NCBI RefSeq assembly: GCF_947497025.1
Contig: NZ_CANMFC010000003.1
Location: 62,001-126,000 of the forward strand
Direction of reading: 5' to 3'
Length of the DNA: 64,000 nucleotides
Source of the DNA: an uncultured Kushneria sp.
GTDB taxonomy: Bacteria > Pseudomonadota > Gammaproteobacteria > Pseudomonadales > Halomonadaceae
Under the pieces are notes generated by a model that was not told the origin of the DNA, ran no database searches, and saw nothing but the letters and a program-made list of their open reading frames with translations. Of this stretch, positions 54,462 to 64,000 are shown piece after piece; positions within the stretch are counted from its first letter, which is position 1, and each line of letters starts with the position of its first letter. Position numbers and translations under genes: made by a program.

Positions 54462-55955
54462 ATGACTGTACGCACGCGTATTGCCCCTTCGCCGACCGGG
54501 GACCCCCATGTCGGTACTGCCTATGTGGCGCTTTTCAATCTTTGCTTTGCAAAACAGCACGGCGGCGAATTCATCCTTCGTATCGAGGACACCGACCGGG
54601 TGCGGTCCACGTCCGAATCAGAGCAGATGATTCTGGATTCGCTGCGCTGGCTGGGTATTGAGTGGTCCGAGGGGCCTGACGTGGGTGGGCCGCACGGCCC
54701 CTATCGTCAGAGCGAGCGCGGTGACATTTACGCCATGCATGCTCAAAGGCTTCTGGATAGTGGCCATGCCTTCAAGTGCTATCGCACCAGTGAAGAGCTT
54801 GATGAGATGCGTGAGGCGCGCAAGGCCCAAGGGCTTTTTGCCGCCCTCAAGCCCGAGGACCTTTATCTTGATGAGGCCGAGCACGCCCGACGCGAGCAGG
54901 AAGGCTGGCCGCATGTCGTGCGCATGAAGGTGCCCGGGGAGGGCAGCTGTCGCTTCAACGATCTATTGCGCGGTGAGATCGAGGTGGACTGGGCCCAGGT
55001 GGATGCCCAGATTCTGATGAAGTCGGATGGCATGCCGACCTATCACCTGGCCAACGTGGTCGACGATCACCTGATGGGCATTACCCATGTGCTGCGTGGT
55101 GAGGAGTGGATTAATTCTGCGCCCAAGCACATCCTGCTCTATGAGTACTTTGGCTGGGAAATGCCGGTGCTGTGTCATCTGCCATTGCTGCGTAATCCGG
55201 ACAAGTCCAAGCTTTCCAAGCGAAAGAATCCGACCTCAATCAACTACTACAAGCGTATGGGCTATCTGCCCCAGGCCGTGACCAACTATCTGGGGCGCAT
55301 GGGCTGGTCGATGCCCGATGAGCGCGAGAAGTTTACGCTCGACGAGATGATGGCAAGTTTTGATATCCAGCGCGTATCGCTGGGTGGGCCGGTGTTTGAT
55401 CTCGAAAAGCTGACGTGGCTCAACGGGGTCTATATCCGTGAAGACCTCGACGATGGAGCCCTGATGCGCAAGCTGATGCAGTGGGCCTTTAACGAAGAGT
55501 ACGTCGGCCAGATTCTGCCCCAGGTCAGGCCCCGCGTGCAGACGCTTGCTGAAGTGATGCCGCTTGCCGGTCATTTCTTCTCGGGACTGCCGAACCTGCA
55601 GGCCGTTCAGTTTGATGATACCGGCATGGCACGCGAGCAGACGGTTCGACTCCTGCAGTTTCTGCTATGGCGATTGGAAAGCGTGCGCAGCTGGGACAAG
55701 GAGGCGCTGCTTTGCGAGGTCAAGCTGCTGTCAGATTATCTCGAGCTCAAGATGAAGGCCTTTTTGGCCCCGGTATTCATTGCTGTCACTGGCAGCCAGA
55801 CCTCGACCTCGGTCATGGACGCCATGGTGATTCTGGGCTCGGACATGACCCGAGCGCGCCTGCGCCATGCCATTGCCATTCTCGGGGGCGTTTCCAAAAA
55901 GCAGACCAAATCCTTGGAAAAGGAATATCGGGATTTGCCCACCGCTGATGCATAA
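54462..55955 (+). CDS. gltX: glutamyl-tRNA synthetase
   Basis: 497 aa. Class I synthetase that charges tRNA-Glu. The first signature is [20 protein letters not shown] (HIGH-type, about residues 6-25), and the second is [10 protein letters not shown] (KMSKS-type, about 249-258). The sequence [14 protein letters not shown] and GPYRQSERG fit the Pseudomonas-type enzyme along its length. The start at 54462 agrees with that family; 54450 is an alternative. Two tRNA genes follow, the second of them its own substrate tRNA-Glu, an arrangement common in gammaproteobacteria. Confidence 0.96.
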   Translation: MTVRTRIAPSPTGDPHVGTAYVALFNLCFAKQHGGEFILRIEDTDRVRSTSESEQMILDSLRWLGIEWSEGPDVGGPHGPYRQSERGDIYAMHAQRLLDSGHAFKCYRTSEELDEMREARKAQGLFAALKPEDLYLDEAEHARREQEGWPHVVRMKVPGEGSCRFNDLLRGEIEVDWAQVDAQILMKSDGMPTYHLANVVDDHLMGITHVLRGEEWINSAPKHILLYEYFGWEMPVLCHLPLLRNPDKSKLSKRKNPTSINYYKRMGYLPQAVTNYLGRMGWSMPDEREKFTLDEMMASFDIQRVSLGGPVFDLEKLTWLNGVYIREDLDDGALMRKLMQWAFNEEYVGQILPQVRPRVQTLAEVMPLAGHFFSGLPNLQAVQFDDTGMAREQTVRLLQFLLWRLESVRSWDKEALLCEVKLLSDYLELKMKAFLAPVFIAVTGSQTSTSVMDAMVILGSDMTRARLRHAIAILGGVSKKQTKSLEKEYRDLPTADA

Positions 55956-56034
55956 GAGGCTTGACGCTTCCCAGTACAATCAGTAAGATGCGCCCCGTTC
56001 CTGACCGCAGTCAACCTGCACAGGTCGGGGCAAT

Positions 56035-56110
56035 GGGGCCTTAGCTCAGCTGGGAGAGCGCGACACTGGCAGTGTCGAGGTCAGCGGTTCGATCCCGCTA
56101 GGCTCCACCA
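56035..56110 (+). tRNA. tRNA-Ala (anticodon GGC)
   Basis: 76 nt folding as a cloverleaf. The acceptor GGGGCCT pairs with AGGCTCC with a G3:T70 wobble, the alanine identity element. Anticodon stem CGACA/TGTCG, loop CTGGCAG with GGC at 56068-56070, T-arm with GGTTCGATCC, and CCA encoded at the 3' end. Confidence 0.97.
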
Positions 56111-56118
56111 CCTTTTGC

Positions 56119-56194
56119 GTCCCATTCGTCTAGTGGTCCAGGACACCGCCCTTTCACGGCGGTAACAGGGGTTCGAACCCCCTATGGGACGCCA
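56119..56194 (+). tRNA. tRNA-Glu (anticodon TTC)
   Basis: 76 nt cloverleaf. Acceptor GTCCCAT/ATGGGAC, anticodon stem CCGCC/GGCGG with loop CTTTCAC (TTC at 56153-56155), T-arm GGGGTTCGAACCCCC and encoded CCA. It lies 8 nt after tRNA-Ala and downstream of gltX; probably cotranscribed. Confidence 0.97.
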
Positions 56195-56475
56195 CTTCCT
56201 GCCTGATCCATTTCAGTCATTGCGCTGCGCTTGCTCATTTCCCGATGCGTCCAGAATTTTCTGCACCAGGGTCTTGACACCTTCTCTAATTGTCCACCGA
56301 TTCCGGCTTTCGCTGATCTGTCTTCAATACAGGCTCAGATGCGATGGCTATCTTATTGTTTTTATAAAAAACTCTTTATATTCAATTACTTGGGGCTGAT
56401 CAAAAAATATCCAATTTGTCTGAAGCGCCCTGAATATGGCGATTTTGAGACCTTCTTCATACGTTATGAACAGGC

Positions 56476-56498
56476 TTATCCACAGATTGTGTGGACAA
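56476..56498. promoter_or_regulatory. inverted pair of DnaA-box-like sites
   Basis: TTATCCACA (56476-56484) is an exact DnaA-box consensus; 5 nt later TGTGGACAA (56490-56498) is a reverse box with one mismatch. A third related site, TTGTCCACC, is at 56290-56298. All lie in the AT-rich gap 56195-56601 between tRNA-Glu and gltA, which otherwise holds no gene I can support (the 105-codon frame at 56231-56548 has no ribosome site and odd composition). Confidence 0.5.
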
Positions 56499-56601
56499 TA
56501 AAAACCCTGCTTCGAAACGGTGATGTTGCGATTGTTGTCAAGCAATAAAAAGCATAAGAGAGGGTGGGGAGCAGTACCGAAAGGAGGTTCAACGGATACA
56601 A

Positions 56602-56626
56602 AAAAGGCCGTTGTTGACGGCCTTTT
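56602..56626 (-). terminator. rho-independent terminator of gltA
   Basis: AAAAGGCCGT - TGTTG - ACGGCCTTTT, perfect 10-bp stem with T-run on the minus strand, 18 nt beyond the gltA stop. Confidence 0.92.
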
Positions 56627-56644
56627 CAAGGTTTGTGCAATCGC

Positions 56645-57934
56645 TCATGACTGTTCGGGATAGTCCCTTTGCGTATATCCCTTGTAAAGCTGTCTCGGGC
56701 GGCCAATGCGACTGCCGTTGGTAATCATCTCGTTCCAGTGAGAAATCCAGCCTGTGGTACGTGCCACCGCAAAAATGACGGTGAACATGTTCTTCGGAAT
56801 GCCTAGGGCGCGTAGGATGATGCCGGAGTAAAAGTCGACGTTGGGATACAGCTTGCGCTCAATGAAGTAGTCATCCTCGAGTGCGATCTGCTCAAGTCGC
56901 TTGGCGATCTTGAGCTGCGGGTCGTCGCCCATGCCAAGCTCTTCGAGTACTTCGTCGCAGGTTTCCTTCATGACCTTGGCGCGCGGGTCGAAGTTTCGAT
57001 ACACGCGGTGGCCAAAGCCCATGAGGCGGAAGGCGTCCTGCTTGTCCTTGGCACGATCGACAAAGCGCTGAATATTCTCTTCGGACTCGTCGCCAATTTC
57101 GGCCAGCATGTTGAGAACCGCTTCGTTGGCGCCACCGTGTGCCGGTCCCCAGAGTGCTACGATGCCGGCACTGATGCAGGCAAACGGATTGGCGCCGGTA
57201 GAGCCTGCCAGCCGTACCGTGGAGGTCGAAGCATTCTGCTCATGGTCGGCATGGAGCATGAAGATTCGGTCCATCGCCTTGGCAGCCACCGGATTGATTT
57301 CGTACGGCTCGCAAGGATTGCTGAACATCATGTAGAGGAAGTTTTCAGCGTAATCGAGATCGTTGCGCGGGTAGACGAAGGGCTGGCCGATATTGTACTT
57401 GTAGCACATGGCCGCAAGCGTCGGCATCTTGGCGATCAGGCGTATGGCAGAGACCTGACGATCATGTTCCTGAGTGATGTCCAGATTGTCGTGATAGAAG
57501 GCCGACAGGGCGCCTGCAACGCCACACAGCACGGCCATTGGATGGGCGTCGCGTCGAAAGCCCTTGAAGAAGTTGACGATCTGCTCATGCACCATGGTGT
57601 GGCGCGAGACGCTGCTGCGAAATGCCTCATAGGCCTCCTTGTCCGGGAGTTCGCCATTGAGCAGCAAATAACTCATTTCGGTGATATTGGAGTGGGTCGC
57701 CAGCTGCTCGATGGGATAGCCGCGGTGCAGCAGAACGCTGTTGGCACCATCAATGTAGGTAATTTCGGACTCGCATGATGCGGTGGAAACAAAGCCGGGA
57801 TCATAGGTGAAATAACCGTGGTCTATCAGGCCGCGGACATCGATCACATCGGGGCCGGTTGTGCCCGAATAGATAGGCAGCTCGACGGGAGCATCCAGAC
57901 CGTCGATCGTCAGTTGCGCCTTTCTGTCAGCCAT
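56645..57934 (-). CDS. gltA: citrate synthase (type II)
   Basis: 429 aa, the hexameric NADH-regulated type found in most gammaproteobacteria. Active-site histidines lie in [11 protein letters not shown] and in [13 protein letters not shown]; the Asp in [12 protein letters not shown] region precedes the C-terminal RPRQLYKG. The N-terminal [20 protein letters not shown] contains the NADH-sensing domain. Strong ribosome site GAGGAGG. It is divergent from sdhC with a shared control region (57935-58318). This enzyme starts the TCA cycle whose later steps are encoded to the right. Confidence 0.97.
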   Translation of the reverse strand: MADRKAQLTIDGLDAPVELPIYSGTTGPDVIDVRGLIDHGYFTYDPGFVSTASCESEITYIDGANSVLLHRGYPIEQLATHSNITEMSYLLLNGELPDKEAYEAFRSSVSRHTMVHEQIVNFFKGFRRDAHPMAVLCGVAGALSAFYHDNLDITQEHDRQVSAIRLIAKMPTLAAMCYKYNIGQPFVYPRNDLDYAENFLYMMFSNPCEPYEINPVAAKAMDRIFMLHADHEQNASTSTVRLAGSTGANPFACISAGIVALWGPAHGGANEAVLNMLAEIGDESEENIQRFVDRAKDKQDAFRLMGFGHRVYRNFDPRAKVMKETCDEVLEELGMGDDPQLKIAKRLEQIALEDDYFIERKLYPNVDFYSGIILRALGIPKNMFTVIFAVARTTGWISHWNEMITNGSRIGRPRQLYKGYTQRDYPEQS

Positions 57935-58173
57935 GAGGCCTCCTCAAATTATATAAAATACTGCTATATCAGGTATGTCCGCCAAATCGTTGGGGCCCAC
58001 TATTGAGCGGGTGCGACAGTTTGTCAATTCCATGCATGCCGGGGCCCGGGCGTAGTGCATTCATTCCATCAGCGCGTAACAAAAAGCTTTTTTTAATGTC
58101 TATAGGCCATGACTGTAGCCTGTTTTCCCTCGTTTTTTGAACTTCCCAAACGTTTACAAAAATGTGCGTCAAT

Positions 58174-58202
58174 TTGTCATCCGAACGTCGGGGACATATA
58201 AT
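58174..58202 (+). promoter_or_regulatory. sigma-70 promoter of sdhCDAB
   Basis: TTGTCA (58174-58179), 17-nt spacer, TATAAT (58197-58202); nearly consensus. It gives a leader of about 110 nt before sdhC, long enough for post-transcriptional control. Confidence 0.75.
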
Positions 58203-58318
58203 CAATGGCCGCGCGACGGGCGATTCATCGCCTGTCCAGGCGACCTGACCTGATGATAATCGAATCCTACCAAAAACTGCCCGTGGTCTATTCATGCGGG
58301 CCGGGAGAGAAAAGCGCC

Positions 58319-58717
58319 GTGAAGAGTCAACGACCCTTGTCGACTGCCAAGCGTCCGGTGAATCTGGACCTTTCAAGTATCCAGTTTCCCCTGCCTGCCC
58401 TTGTATCCATTTCGCACAGAGTGTCAGGCATTTTGCTGTTTATCGGTCTGATCTTCCTGATGTGGGCCTTTCAGGTTTCCCTGTCCTCTCCTGCCGGGTT
58501 CGATACCGTCCGCGAGGCCATGGCCCACGGCTTTTTCGCCAGGCTGGTTCTGTGGGGGCTCTTGTCTGCGCTGGGCTTTCACTTCGTGGCAGGCGTGCGT
58601 CACCTCATCATGGACATGGGGCATGGCGAAACACTGGAAGGCGGTCAGCGCGGAGCACAGCTGACCATCATCATCAGTGCATTACTGGTTGTTATGGCAG
58701 GAGTCTGGGTATGGTAA
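58319..58717 (+). CDS. sdhC: succinate dehydrogenase cytochrome b556 subunit SdhC
   Basis: 132 aa from GTG at 58319, with GGGAGAG about 11 nt upstream; an earlier in-frame reading lacks support. Three membrane helices. The N-terminal signature RPVNLDLSSIQFPLPALVSI (about residues 12-31) and SISHRVSGILLF (about 30-41) are characteristic. The haem-b ligand His is in FHFVAGVRHLIMDMG (about 83-97). It anchors the catalytic subunits and passes electrons to ubiquinone together with SdhD. Confidence 0.93.
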   Translation: MKSQRPLSTAKRPVNLDLSSIQFPLPALVSISHRVSGILLFIGLIFLMWAFQVSLSSPAGFDTVREAMAHGFFARLVLWGLLSALGFHFVAGVRHLIMDMGHGETLEGGQRGAQLTIIISALLVVMAGVWVW

Positions 58718-59058
58718 TCAATATTTTGAATCCGGGGCGCAATGGGGTAGCCGACTGGATGATCCAGCGTGCTTCAGCCGTGATCCTGGGCCTTTATACC
58801 ATCTTTATGGTGGCGTATTTGCTGTTCAACCCCGATCTGGATTATGCCGCCTGGTCAGGGCTTTTCAGCCACATCTGGATGAAGGTGTTCACGCTGCTGG
58901 CGCTGCTTTCCGTGGCAGCCCACGCCTGGGTTGGTCTCTGGATCGTGGCGACCGACTACATCAAGCCCGCCGCCATTCGCTTTGGCGCGCTGCTATTCGT
59001 CATCCTGGCCCTGTTCGTGTTTGTGGTCTGGGGTGTGCAGGTTATCTGGGGAGTTTGA
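58711..59058 (+). CDS. sdhD: succinate dehydrogenase membrane subunit SdhD
   Basis: 115 aa, three membrane helices. It begins [20 protein letters not shown] with the family pattern [23 protein letters not shown] (about residues 71-86) holds the second haem-side region with conserved His and Asp-Tyr. The start overlaps the sdhC end by 7 nt and has AGGAG 8 nt upstream. It forms the quinone site with SdhC and SdhB. Confidence 0.92.
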   Translation: MVINILNPGRNGVADWMIQRASAVILGLYTIFMVAYLLFNPDLDYAAWSGLFSHIWMKVFTLLALLSVAAHAWVGLWIVATDYIKPAAIRFGALLFVILALFVFVVWGVQVIWGV

Positions 59059-59059
59059 C

Positions 59060-60832
59060 ATGACACAGTTACGTACCCTGACCTTTGATGCCATCATCAT
59101 CGGTGGCGGCGGTTCCGGTCTGCGGGCTGCGCTGCAGCTGGCGCAGTCCGGCAAACAGACAGCGGTGCTGTCGAAGGTCTTTCCCACACGCTCCCACACC
59201 GTTTCCGCTCAGGGCGGGATCACCTGTGCCATCGGCAGTGCCGACCCGAATGACGACTGGCGCTGGCACATGTATGACACCGTCAAGGGTTCCGATTATA
59301 TCGGTGATCAGGACGCCATCGAATACATGTGCAACGAAGGCCCCAAGGCCGTTTTCGAGCTTGAGCACATGGGTCTGCCGTTCTCCCGCTTTGACAATGG
59401 ACGTATCTATCAGCGTCCGTTCGGTGGCCAGTCCAAGGACTATGGCAAGGGCGGTCAGGCGGCCAGAACCTGTGCGGCCGCTGACCGCACAGGGCACGCG
59501 CTTCTGCATACCCTTTATCAGAACAACCTGAAAAACAATACGGTCTTTCTCAACGAGTGGTATGCCGTTGATCTGGTGCGCAATGCCAACAACGATGTGG
59601 TCGGCGTCATTGCCATCTGCATGGAAACCGGCGAGACGGTCATGATCAAGGCCAAGGCCACCGTCCTGGCCACGGGCGGTGCCGGCCGTATCTACGCTTC
59701 CACCACCAATGCCCTGATCAACACCGGTGATGGTATCGGTATGGCTCTGCGTGCCGGCTTCCCGGTGCAGGACATCGAGATGTGGCAGTTCCATCCGACT
59801 GGCATTTATGGTGCTGGTACTCTGGTCACGGAAGGCTGTCGTGGTGAAGGCGGCTATCTGATCAACAAGGATGGTGAGCGTTTCATGGAGCGCTATGCGC
59901 CCAACGCCAAGGATCTGGCCGGCCGTGATGTAGTCGCCCGTTCGATGGTGCTTGAGGTGCTGGAAGGCCGTGGCTGTGGTGAACACGGCGATCACGTCAT
60001 GCTCAAGCTGGATCATCTGGGCGAAGACGTTCTCATGAAGCGTCTGCCCGGCATCGTTGAGCTTTCCCGCACCTTTGCCCACGTGGATCCGGTCAAGGAG
60101 CCGATTCCGGTCGTGCCGACCTGTCACTACATGATGGGGGGGATTCCGACCAACGTGAACGGACAGGCGCTGACGGTCGACGCCGATGGCAACGACAAGG
60201 TCATCAACGGCCTGTTCGCCTGCGGTGAAGTGGCCTGTGTCTCTGTACATGGCAGTAACCGTCTGGGCGGCAACTCGCTGCTGGATCTGGTGGTCTTCGG
60301 GCGTGCAGCAGGTATGCACATCGAGGAGACGCTTAACAAGGGCATCGAGTATCTGGAAGCCTCGCAGTCGGACATTGATGGCGCCATGGCTCGCCTGAAT
60401 CGCTGGAACGAGTCGGGCAGTGGCGAGACGGTGCCCGAGCTCAAGCGGGATCTGCAGACCATCATGCAAAACAACTTTGGTGTTTTCCGCAAGGAAGACA
60501 ACATGCAGGAAGGCGTGAAAAAGCTCGAAGAGCTGCGTGAGCGTATTGCCAATGCCTGGCTGCCTGACAAGTCAGACATGTTCAATACCGCCCGTATCGA
60601 GGCACTCGAGCTGGATAACCTGATGGAAGTTGCCGAGGCGACCGCTATTGCGGCCCTTGAGCGACGCGAAAGTCGTGGTGCTCACTCGCGTGAGGACTAC
60701 CCCGATCGTGACGATGAAAACTGGCTGAAGCATTCGATCTATCATCCGACGGAAAAAATGCTGACCAAGCGTGATGTCAACTTCTCTCCGAAGACTGTCG
60801 ATACGTTCCAGCCTAAAATTCGTACCTATTGA
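59060..60832 (+). CDS. sdhA: succinate dehydrogenase flavoprotein subunit SdhA
   Basis: 590 aa. It oxidises succinate to fumarate. FAD-binding [15 protein letters not shown] (about residues 11-25); covalent FAD histidine in [13 protein letters not shown] (His at about 46). The catalytic region [20 protein letters not shown] (about 252-271) includes the His and Arg residues of the active site; [11 protein letters not shown] and [13 protein letters not shown] are further conserved stretches. It starts 1 nt after sdhD ends. Confidence 0.97.
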   Translation: MTQLRTLTFDAIIIGGGGSGLRAALQLAQSGKQTAVLSKVFPTRSHTVSAQGGITCAIGSADPNDDWRWHMYDTVKGSDYIGDQDAIEYMCNEGPKAVFELEHMGLPFSRFDNGRIYQRPFGGQSKDYGKGGQAARTCAAADRTGHALLHTLYQNNLKNNTVFLNEWYAVDLVRNANNDVVGVIAICMETGETVMIKAKATVLATGGAGRIYASTTNALINTGDGIGMALRAGFPVQDIEMWQFHPTGIYGAGTLVTEGCRGEGGYLINKDGERFMERYAPNAKDLAGRDVVARSMVLEVLEGRGCGEHGDHVMLKLDHLGEDVLMKRLPGIVELSRTFAHVDPVKEPIPVVPTCHYMMGGIPTNVNGQALTVDADGNDKVINGLFACGEVACVSVHGSNRLGGNSLLDLVVFGRAAGMHIEETLNKGIEYLEASQSDIDGAMARLNRWNESGSGETVPELKRDLQTIMQNNFGVFRKEDNMQEGVKKLEELRERIANAWLPDKSDMFNTARIEALELDNLMEVAEATAIAALERRESRGAHSREDYPDRDDENWLKHSIYHPTEKMLTKRDVNFSPKTVDTFQPKIRTY

Positions 60833-60848
60833 TGAGGGGATGACCCAA

Positions 60849-61559
60849 ATGTCGACATTACAGGTCTCCGTTTACCGTTATAACCCTGAAAACGATGATG
60901 CGCCCTGGATGCAGGATTTCCAGATCGATACTCAGGGGCGCGATCTGATGGTGCTCAACGTCCTGCAGATGATCAAGGAGCAGGACAGCTCGCTGGTGTA
61001 CCGTGCCAGCTGTCGCGAAGGTGTCTGCGGCTCCGATGGCATGAACATGAATGGCAAGAACGGTCTGTCATGCGTGACACCGCTGTCGGAGGTCGTCAAG
61101 AATAATCGACTGGTGCTGCGCCCCCTTCCGGGTCTGCCCGTCATTCGTGATCTGATCATCGACATGTCGCTCTTCTACAAGCAATACGAGCGCATTCAGC
61201 CCTATTTGCAAAATGATGAGCGCCCGCCGTCCATCGAGCGGCTGCAGTCGCCGGAAGATCGCGACAAGCTCGACGGTCTCTATGAATGCATTCTGTGCGC
61301 CTGTTGTTCGACGTCGTGCCCATCATTCTGGTGGAATCCCGACAAGTTCGTGGGGCCTGCCGGTCTTTTGCAGGCCTATCGCTTTCTGGCGGACTCGCGC
61401 GATACGCATACACAGGAGCGTTTGTCAGAACTTGATGATCCGTTCAGCGTGTTCAGGTGTCGCGGAATCATGAACTGTGTCAACGTTTGTCCGAAAGGGC
61501 TCAACCCGACTCGAGCCATCGGCAAGATCCGTGAGATGCTGGTGCGCAATACCGCCTGA
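60849..61559 (+). CDS. sdhB: succinate dehydrogenase iron-sulfur subunit SdhB
   Basis: 236 aa. It carries three Fe-S clusters. The [2Fe-2S] ligands follow the E. coli pattern Cys55, Cys60, Asp63, Cys75 (SCREGVCGSDGMN ... GLSC). The [4Fe-4S] and [3Fe-4S] ligands lie in CILCACCSTSCPSFWW (about residues 149-164) and in CRGIMNCVNVCPKG. The start at 60849 has GAGGGG at 9 nt; ATG 60840 is in frame but overlaps that site. Last gene of sdhCDAB. Confidence 0.96.
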   Translation: MSTLQVSVYRYNPENDDAPWMQDFQIDTQGRDLMVLNVLQMIKEQDSSLVYRASCREGVCGSDGMNMNGKNGLSCVTPLSEVVKNNRLVLRPLPGLPVIRDLIIDMSLFYKQYERIQPYLQNDERPPSIERLQSPEDRDKLDGLYECILCACCSTSCPSFWWNPDKFVGPAGLLQAYRFLADSRDTHTQERLSELDDPFSVFRCRGIMNCVNVCPKGLNPTRAIGKIREMLVRNTA

Positions 61560-61609
61560 TGCACGGTTTTTGCTTAATATGACAGGCCTTGCTTGTTATC
61601 ATTGACAGT

Positions 61610-61642
61610 CTGCCGTCTCCTCGCGGGGCGGCGGCAGTCTTT
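61610..61642 (+). terminator. GC-rich hairpin between sdhB and sucA
   Basis: CTGCCG (61610-61615) pairs with CGGCAG (61632-61637) around an imperfect inner stem, followed by TCTTTC. It could partly terminate or process the sdh transcript before sucA; the rest of the 212-nt gap has no recognised element. Confidence 0.35.
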
Positions 61643-61771
61643 CGAGTCCGAGCTTCGACAATGGCCCGGTAGATCGGGTTAATGGTGATACGGCGAGACT
61701 CGTGACTTACATCAAGGTGGTCGCACCGACTGCGATCACTGACCCCACCCCAGACCCAGGGTGATCGAGCG

Positions 61772-64000
61772 ATGCAAGAAGGCATAATGGAGTTGATGTG
61801 GCGTACCTCGCACATGAGCGGGAGCAACGCCCATTACGTAGAAGAGCTTTACGAACAGTACCTTTCCGATCCTCAGTCTGTCCCCGATGAGTGGCGACAG
61901 TACTTCGACAGCCTCCCCGGCTATGATGGTGGCCCCTCCCGGGACGTTCCCCTTGCCCCGATTCGCGATCAGTTCTATCACCTCGCCCGTGAGCGTCGTT
62001 CATTGGCTCCGGTGGCGTCAGGTAACACGGAAAATGAAGAAACCAACCGCAAACAGGTTCGCGTTCTTCAGCTGATCAACGCCTACCGTTTCAGAGGCCA
62101 TCAAAAGGCCAATATTGATCCGTTGGGACTGCGCGTTGCAGAAACCGTCCCCGACCTTGAACTCTCCTTTCATCAGCTTTCCGATGCCGACATGGATACC
62201 GAGTTTCAGACCGGTTCCCTGTTCATTGGCAAGGACAGCGCGCCGCTGAAGGAGATCATTCAGGCGCTCGAGCAGACCTATTGTCGCTCGATCGGTTGCG
62301 AGTTCATGCACATCGTCAACACTGAAGAAAAGCGCTGGCTCGAGCAGCGGTTTGAATCGGTGCGCTCCAAACCCGATTACTCGGCGGATGTGCGCAAGCA
62401 CGTACTGGAGCGTCTGACGGCGGCTGAAGGTCTGGAAAACTACCTTGCCAGCCGGTACCCGGGGACCAAACGCTTTGGTCTGGAAGGCGGTGAGAGCTTT
62501 ATCCCCATGGTGGATGAGCTGATTCAGCGCTCGGGTAATTACGGCGTGCGCGAAGTCGTTATCGGCATGGCGCACCGTGGTCGCCTCAATCTTCTGGTCA
62601 ATATCCTGGGCAAGAGCCCGAGTGAACTCATTGACGAGTTCGATGGCAAGAAGATGATCGAGCATGGTTCAGGTGACGTGAAATATCACCAGGGCTTCAG
62701 CTCAAATGTCATGACACCGGGCGGCGAAGTGCATCTGGCGCTGGCCTTCAACCCGTCACACCTCGAAATCGTCATGCCGGTCGTTGAAGGCTCGGTGCGG
62801 GCTCGTCAGGACCGTCGTGAAGACAGCGAAGGCGATCAGGTACTACCCCTGGTAGTGCATGGTGATGCGGCAGTGGCGGGTCAGGGCGTCGTCATGGAAA
62901 CCTTCCAGATGTCGCAGCTGCGTGGTTACAAGACGGGTGGCACGGTTCACATTGTCATCAATAACCAGGTCGGATTTACGACATCCCGACAGGATGATGC
63001 CCGCTCTACCGAGTATTGCACCGATATCGCCAAGATGGTTCAGTCGCCGATCTTCCACGTCAACGGTGATGATCCCGACGCCGTCCTGCATGCCACCCAG
63101 GTGGCCATCGACTATCGTCAACAGTTCAAAAAGGATGTGGTCATTGACCTCATCTGCTACCGCCGGCGTGGTCACAACGAAGCGGATGAGCCTTCCGGCA
63201 CCCAGCCGCTCATGTATCAAAAGATCAAGAGCCATGACAGCTCGCGAACGATCTATGCCCGTCGTCTGGTTGAGGAAGGCGTGCTGGATGAAGACGAGGT
63301 AAAAGGTCTGATCGACGGTTATCGAGAAGATCTCGATAACGGCAATCACGTTGCCAATGCACTGGTTCAGGAGCCCAACAGCAATCTCTTTGTTGATTGG
63401 ACGCCTTACTTGGGGCATCGCTGGACCGGAGAAGCCGATACCTCCTTCGACCTCAAGCGTATGCAGGAACTGGCGACCAAAATGTGCGACATCCCCGATG
63501 ATGTCGATACGCAGCGTCAGGTGGCAAAGGTCTATGAGGATCGCCGCAAGATGGTGGCCGGCAGCCTGGGCATCAACTGGGGTTTTGCTGAAACTCTTGC
63601 CTATGCAACCCTGATTGATCAGGGGCATCCGGTACGCCTGACGGGTCAGGACACCGGGCGAGGAACCTTCTCTCACCGTCATGCGGTCGTGCATAACCAG
63701 AAGGACGGCTCGATATGGACACCGCTTTGCCATCTCAAGCCCAATCAGCCGGACTTCACGATCTATGACTCCTTCCTGTCCGAGGAAGGGGCTATGGCCT
63801 TTGAATACGGTTACGCCACGACCACGCCCAATGCCCTGATTGCCTGGGAAGCGCAGTTTGGTGATTTTGCCAACGGCGCTCAGGTGGTCATCGATCAGTT
63901 CATTTCCTCGGGCGAAACCAAGTGGGGACGCCTATGCGGTCTCACCCTGTTGCTGCCTCATGGCTATGAAGGACAGGGGCCGGAGCACTCCTCGGCGCGT
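61772..64000 (+). CDS. sucA: 2-oxoglutarate dehydrogenase E1 component (cut by window end)
   Basis: 743 codons are visible, the 3' part is beyond the window. E1 decarboxylates 2-oxoglutarate with thiamine diphosphate and passes succinyl groups to SucB. The N-terminus MQEGIMELMWRTSHMSGSNA aligns with that of E. coli SucA, which supports the start at 61772. LEGGESFIPMVDELIQR (about residues 238-254), IGMAHRGRLNLLVNILG (about 265-281) and FNPSHLEIVMPVVEGSVRAR are typical; the ThDP-binding region includes VIDLICYRRRGHNEADEPS. Probably followed by sucB and lpd outside the window. Confidence 0.96.
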   Translation, partial: MQEGIMELMWRTSHMSGSNAHYVEELYEQYLSDPQSVPDEWRQYFDSLPGYDGGPSRDVPLAPIRDQFYHLARERRSLAPVASGNTENEETNRKQVRVLQLINAYRFRGHQKANIDPLGLRVAETVPDLELSFHQLSDADMDTEFQTGSLFIGKDSAPLKEIIQALEQTYCRSIGCEFMHIVNTEEKRWLEQRFESVRSKPDYSADVRKHVLERLTAAEGLENYLASRYPGTKRFGLEGGESFIPMVDELIQRSGNYGVREVVIGMAHRGRLNLLVNILGKSPSELIDEFDGKKMIEHGSGDVKYHQGFSSNVMTPGGEVHLALAFNPSHLEIVMPVVEGSVRARQDRREDSEGDQVLPLVVHGDAAVAGQGVVMETFQMSQLRGYKTGGTVHIVINNQVGFTTSRQDDARSTEYCTDIAKMVQSPIFHVNGDDPDAVLHATQVAIDYRQQFKKDVVIDLICYRRRGHNEADEPSGTQPLMYQKIKSHDSSRTIYARRLVEEGVLDEDEVKGLIDGYREDLDNGNHVANALVQEPNSNLFVDWTPYLGHRWTGEADTSFDLKRMQELATKMCDIPDDVDTQRQVAKVYEDRRKMVAGSLGINWGFAETLAYATLIDQGHPVRLTGQDTGRGTFSHRHAVVHNQKDGSIWTPLCHLKPNQPDFTIYDSFLSEEGAMAFEYGYATTTPNALIAWEAQFGDFANGAQVVIDQFISSGETKWGRLCGLTLLLPHGYEGQGPEHSSAR

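Noticed and set aside
56119-56194. tRNA-Glu as an integration site
   Set aside because: No integrase gene and no repeat of the tRNA 3' end is visible downstream in the window.
56231-56548. 105-codon frame after tRNA-Glu
   Set aside because: AT-rich, no ribosome site, composition unlike a protein, and it covers the DnaA-box-like sites.
59069-60469. 466-codon open frame antisense to sdhA
   Set aside because: Mirror of the sdhA codon pattern; no start signal and no recognisable family.

Overview
The window looks like chromosomal DNA of a halophilic gammaproteobacterium, most likely a member of the Halomonadaceae (Halomonas/Kushneria type). This rests on a moderately GC-rich sequence, a GluRS closely resembling the Pseudomonas type, the gltA / sdhCDAB / sucA order, a choline-sulfatase that feeds betaine synthesis, and YbiT, CydDC, RecBD and DusA proteins of gammaproteobacterial type. 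Genus assignment is an inference. There are no insertion sequences, prophage genes or CRISPR arrays. Most of the window is core metabolism with a few accessory blocks.

Layout. 1-9.2 kb: XdhC and a MocA-like nucleotidyltransferase (molybdenum hydroxylase maturation), an NYN-domain protein, a YcaQ-like winged-helix protein, an MFS transporter, an ankyrin protein, the ABC-F ATPase YbiT, a P4-type acid phosphatase and a small protein. 9.2-18.1 kb: a beta-lactamase-family hydrolase, choline-sulfatase, a LysE-type exporter, a methionine-synthase-II-like protein, a MATE pump, a DUF4202 protein and a chemoreceptor. 18.4-22.8 kb: a four-gene block encoding a secreted cupredoxin-like protein, a membrane GGDEF-EAL protein, a DUF3034 envelope protein and a lipoprotein truncated haemoglobin. 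Its first gene carries two compensating frameshifts and its second an in-frame amber codon. 22.9-32.3 kb: a BioH-like esterase, small and unknown proteins, a C45 hydrolase, and recB-recD without an adjacent recC.

32.7-39.4 kb: an unusual block with a RibD-type reductase, a flippase-like membrane protein, a methyltransferase, a GT4 glycosyltransferase, a divergent 6-pyruvoyl-tetrahydropterin-synthase homologue, a zinc-less medium-chain dehydrogenase and a CDP-alcohol phosphatidyltransferase. It looks like a pathway making a glycosylated, methylated pterin-like or related molecule, possibly membrane-linked. It is the best candidate here for an undescribed system, followed by the cupredoxin/c-di-GMP/globin block.

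39.4-54.3 kb: an aspartoacylase-family hydrolase, an aldo/keto reductase, DusA, small conserved proteins, an NlpE-like lipoprotein, an OprB-type porin, an orphan Vsr endonuclease beside an XRE regulator, LrgAB, a quinone reductase, an SDR protein and the CydDC exporter. 54.4-64 kb: gltX, tRNA-Ala(GGC), tRNA-Glu(TTC), an AT-rich gap holding DnaA-box-like sites, gltA, and divergently sdhCDAB and sucA (cut by the window end), which together supply the citrate synthase, succinate dehydrogenase and 2-oxoglutarate dehydrogenase E1 steps of the TCA cycle.
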